Under the pieces are notes generated by a model that had not been told where the DNA came from, did no database searches, and worked only from the letters and a program-made list of their open reading frames with translations. From CAYZIC01 sp964478335 (GTDB lineage: Bacteria > Verrucomicrobiota > Kiritimatiellia > RFP12 > DVOR01): a stretch of 25,318 bases of DNA. The stretch's first letter is position 1. Every line of letters starts with the position of its first letter. Positions 23,285 through 25,318 of the stretch are shown piece after piece. The position numbers were made by a program, and so were the translations under genes. The stretch is from contig CAYZIC010000028.1 in assembly GCA_964478335.1 (NCBI GenBank), forward strand, positions 1 to 25,318. The letters run 5' to 3'.

Positions 23285-24374
23285 ATGATGAAACAATTCA
23301 TGATAGTCAGTGCGACGCTCTGCGGAGCAATGGTTTCCAGCCTCTGGGCTGATAAGCTTAATTAATGATGACGGTACGTGGGAATATACGACCGACAATT
23401 ACGGTAGAGCCACGTTGGTGACCTTTGCGCCAGCAACAGGTGTCACCGATGTGAGCATCCCTGCTCGCTTTGACAATAAAAAACTGACCACGATTCAGAG
23501 ACGTGCATTTAAGGATTGCCCGACTCTCAAATCGATCACCATCCCCGCCACCGTGACCAAGATTGGTGCGGAATCATTTTCTGACTGCGTGGCACTGACC
23601 TTCATCGATCTGCCTGAGGGCATCACCAACATTGAGCAGAATGCGTTCCAAAAGTGCACGAGCCTCTCCTCCGTGACCATCCCTGCCTCAGTGAGAGCGA
23701 TCAGACTGAACGCATTTGTCATGTGCGGCCGGCTCACCACCGTGAAGATCCCCACCTCGGTGAAAAGAATTGGGGATGGTCGTTTTTCGGGAGCCGCGTT
23801 ACCACAGTAACGATCCCCGCCTCAGTGGAAACGATTAGCGGGATTGCATTTTCAGAGTGCAGCAACCTCACCCAGGTTGACTTCTTGGGCGATAAGCCGA
23901 CGATCGGCGAAGGAGCATTCGCCGATCGTCGCCCCCAGTGCTATCGGCACCTATCCAGCGGGCAATGCAAGCTGGGCTGGCGTTACTCAGATCGACGGCT
24001 TGACGATGCAAGAGGTGGCTCCTGCGTACCCGGAATGGGTGCCAGGGGTGGTAACTCCGTCACCTGAGCTTAAGGCTAAACTTGACTCGTGGCTCGATGC
24101 CAATGCAGACAAGATTGTCGATGGCACCGACTACAGCCAGCAATTCCTCCTCGGCATTGCCCCCGATGCAGAGCCTGTCTTGACGATCAAGCAATTAACC
24201 GTCAATGAGGATGGCTCCGTCTCGGTGACCTTTGACCAAGACTCGACCAAGTTTAATGGTTCTGTGATCTACCACTACTCTAACGATCTCAAGGACTGGA
24301 CTGCCTCCACTGGCCGCTTTATCAAAGCGGTGATCATTTGGCCAGCACTCGGCTAGAGTGTGGACAAATTCTAC
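23285..24374 (+). pseudogene. BspA-type LRR surface protein gene, frameshifted and intron-interrupted
   Basis: AAGGA precedes ATGATG at 23285. The first frame encodes a signal peptide (F-M-I-V-S-A-T-L-C-G-A-M-V, ending S-L-W-A-D) and stops at 23365. The mature sequence continues in another frame from about 23355 (L-I-N-D-D-G-T-W-E-Y), with about five repeats of the LRR_5 type (S-I-T-I-P-A-T-V-T-K-I-G-x2-S-F). It changes frame again near 23775 and near 23930, then runs to a TAG at 24353 with in-frame S-V-D-K-F-Y after it. At 24374/24375 the gene meets the 3' end of an antisense group II intron. Intact relatives are secreted surface proteins, sometimes adhesive. With at least three frameshifts and a nonsense codon it is probably dead; sequencing error is less likely because neighbouring genes are intact. 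Confidence 0.82.
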
Positions 24375-24408
24375 ATCGAGTAGGCGGGGTATTTCACCCG
24401 CCTCTCAC
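24375..24408 (-). ncRNA. Group II intron domain VI and 3' splice end
   Basis: On the minus strand a GGCGGG...CCCGCC-type hairpin is followed by CCTACTCGAT. The unpaired A in the 3' arm is the candidate branch point. The intron-exon junction is placed after this AT from the typical end of related introns. Confidence 0.7.
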
Positions 24409-24442
24409 ACCACCCGGCATGCGGTTTTCCGCACCGGGCGGT
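24409..24442 (-). ncRNA. Group II intron domain V (catalytic hairpin)
   Basis: A 34-base hairpin, the standard domain V length: outer stem ACCGCCCGG / CCGGGTGGT, a small internal bulge, inner stem GCGG/CCGC and a four-A loop. It starts 5 bases after the maturase stop codon and appears intact. Confidence 0.78.
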
Positions 24443-24447
24443 TTCAT

Positions 24448-25318
24448 TTAACAGTTTTCTAAACGACAGTAGTGGTCTAGCATAGGCTTGTAACCGAGGA
24501 CGTTCTCGATCCATTCGTTTGGCATGGCTCTCGATATCTCTTGATTTAGCGAGCGCCTCCACCATCCTTTGCGTAAGTAGGCGATTCTTTTGGAAGCATC
24601 AATGTCTACCTCTTGCGATCGCATAAACCTGATGATTCCGCTGGGTTTCTTGCATTGCTTCAGCTTGACGCATCTAATACGTCTTCTAATGTGGCTATCT
24701 AACTGAGTCAAAAAGCTTTTACATTTTGCCAATCTAAAGTAGTTTACCCACCCGATGGTTTTCCTGTTTACTTCTTGGATCACTTTTGTTAGCGTTTGCC
24801 CACTACTTCTCTTGAGGGCTTCGTTGGTTGCCTTCTTGATTTTCGCTTTGCTTGCCTTTGCTATGTATAGCTCGCCTTTTGTCCCTATTGTGTAGCCGAG
24901 AAATTTGCACGTGCGCACTTCTGCCACCTTGCTCTTTTCTCAATTTACCTTTAGTTTGAGGAGGGATTCTAGATACTTGGTGACGCTTGCCATCACTCGC
25001 TCGCCCGCTTTTAACGTGTGCACGTATATATTGCAATCGTCTGCGTATCGACAAAACTTGTGTCCACGCTTTTCCAGTTCTTTATCTAGATCATCTAGGA
25101 TGATATTGGCTAGGAGTGGCGACAGCGGTCCACCTTGTGGGGTGCCTAGTTTCCGCTCCATAACGATCCCATCACTCATCATGCCTGCCGTTAGAAAGGC
25201 TCTAATGAGTTTGAGGATCGCCTTATCCTTGATTTTGCGTGCCACTCTAGCCATGAGGATATCGTGGTTTACCTATCAAAGAATTTTTCGAGGTCGAGGT
25301 CGACCACATAGGGTCTTT
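24448..25318 (-). pseudogene. Group II intron reverse transcriptase/maturase, decayed and partial
   Basis: The protein is the LtrA-type reverse transcriptase/maturase that helps the intron splice and move. Visible parts in order: V-V-D-L-D-L-E-K-F-F-D-R, P-Q-G-G-P-L-S-P-L-L-A-N, the catalytic Y-A-D-D, F-L-G-Y-T, then the maturase X domain (G-W-V-N-Y-F-R-L-A) and a short tail ending at 24448. No HNH (En) domain follows. Two lesions are seen: a one-base deletion near 25271 (D-R/V-N-H-D junction) and an in-frame TGA at 24940-24942 in V-N-x-E-K-S-K, where relatives have a sense codon; CGA to TGA is a simple explanation. The 5' part lies outside the window. Mobility would need a helper protein from another copy. 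Confidence 0.88.

Larger units (their letters stand above)
24375..25318 (-). mobile_element. Group II intron, 3' portion (5' end beyond window)
   Basis: The element reads leftwards: reverse transcriptase/maturase remnant, then domains V and VI, ending ...CTACTCGAT at 24375, the usual 3' end of one bacterial intron group. It is inserted in the LRR gene on the opposite strand. Only the last 944 bases are in view, so its 5' end, exon-binding sites and target-site match cannot be checked. Confidence 0.85.

Noticed and set aside
24940..24942. TGA recoding (UGA as an amino acid) in the maturase.
   Set aside because: Other genes here, such as the LolA-like one, end properly in TGA, and the maturase also has a frameshift, so decay is simpler.

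Overview
The window looks like a chromosomal segment of a Gram-negative bacterium of the PVC group, most likely Verrucomicrobiota, Kiritimatiellota or Lentisphaerota. The grounds are lipid A and LPS machinery (an LpxL-type acyltransferase, an LptF/LptG permease, an outer-membrane DUF481 barrel and a LolA-like protein), a class III pseudopilin with a FADGH motif of the kind abundant in PVC genomes, a very large secreted protein with lamin-tail-like modules, and a BspA-type leucine-rich-repeat gene. The assignment is inferred from protein families; no rRNA or other marker is present to confirm it. Nearly all genes lie on the minus strand.

Layout. 1-56: 5' part of a tRNA-Val(GAC) gene. 57-762: its promoter and a gene-free stretch of small palindromes and short repeats. 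763-1798: two tandem DUF805 membrane proteins. 2000-5669: a tight five-gene operon (in transcription order LpxL-like acyltransferase, HNH nuclease, RsmI, DUF481 outer-membrane protein, YiiD_C-type thioesterase). 5690-5719: a strong terminator hairpin. 5733-17239: a pseudopilin gene followed by one gene for a 3469-residue secreted protein. 17240-18112: a gene-free palindrome-rich stretch. 18113-22093: an operon with overlapping genes (small membrane ORF, LolA-like protein, AI-2E family transporter, small membrane protein, LptF/LptG permease). 22113-22585: four tRNA genes (Glu, Leu, Pro, Ser) behind a consensus promoter, running directly into that operon. 23285-24374: a frameshifted LRR gene on the plus strand, cut by a group II intron (24375 to beyond the window end) in antisense orientation whose reverse transcriptase is itself decayed.

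How it fits together. Two operons serve the outer envelope: lipid A acylation and an outer-membrane barrel in one; LPS and lipoprotein handling, with uncharacterised membrane proteins, in the other. The pseudopilin and giant-protein pair probably makes a cell-surface or exported filament-associated product; this is inferred from adjacency only.

The least-explained material is non-coding. A family of compact hairpins with variable GC-rich stems and three-base loops recurs in every gene-poor stretch. At 568-695 they form a regular array in which an invariant 8-base spacer alternates with different palindromes. An 84-bp repeat overlaps the promoters of two unrelated genes. The giant protein carries three lamin-tail-like modules at a nearly exact period of about 593 residues.
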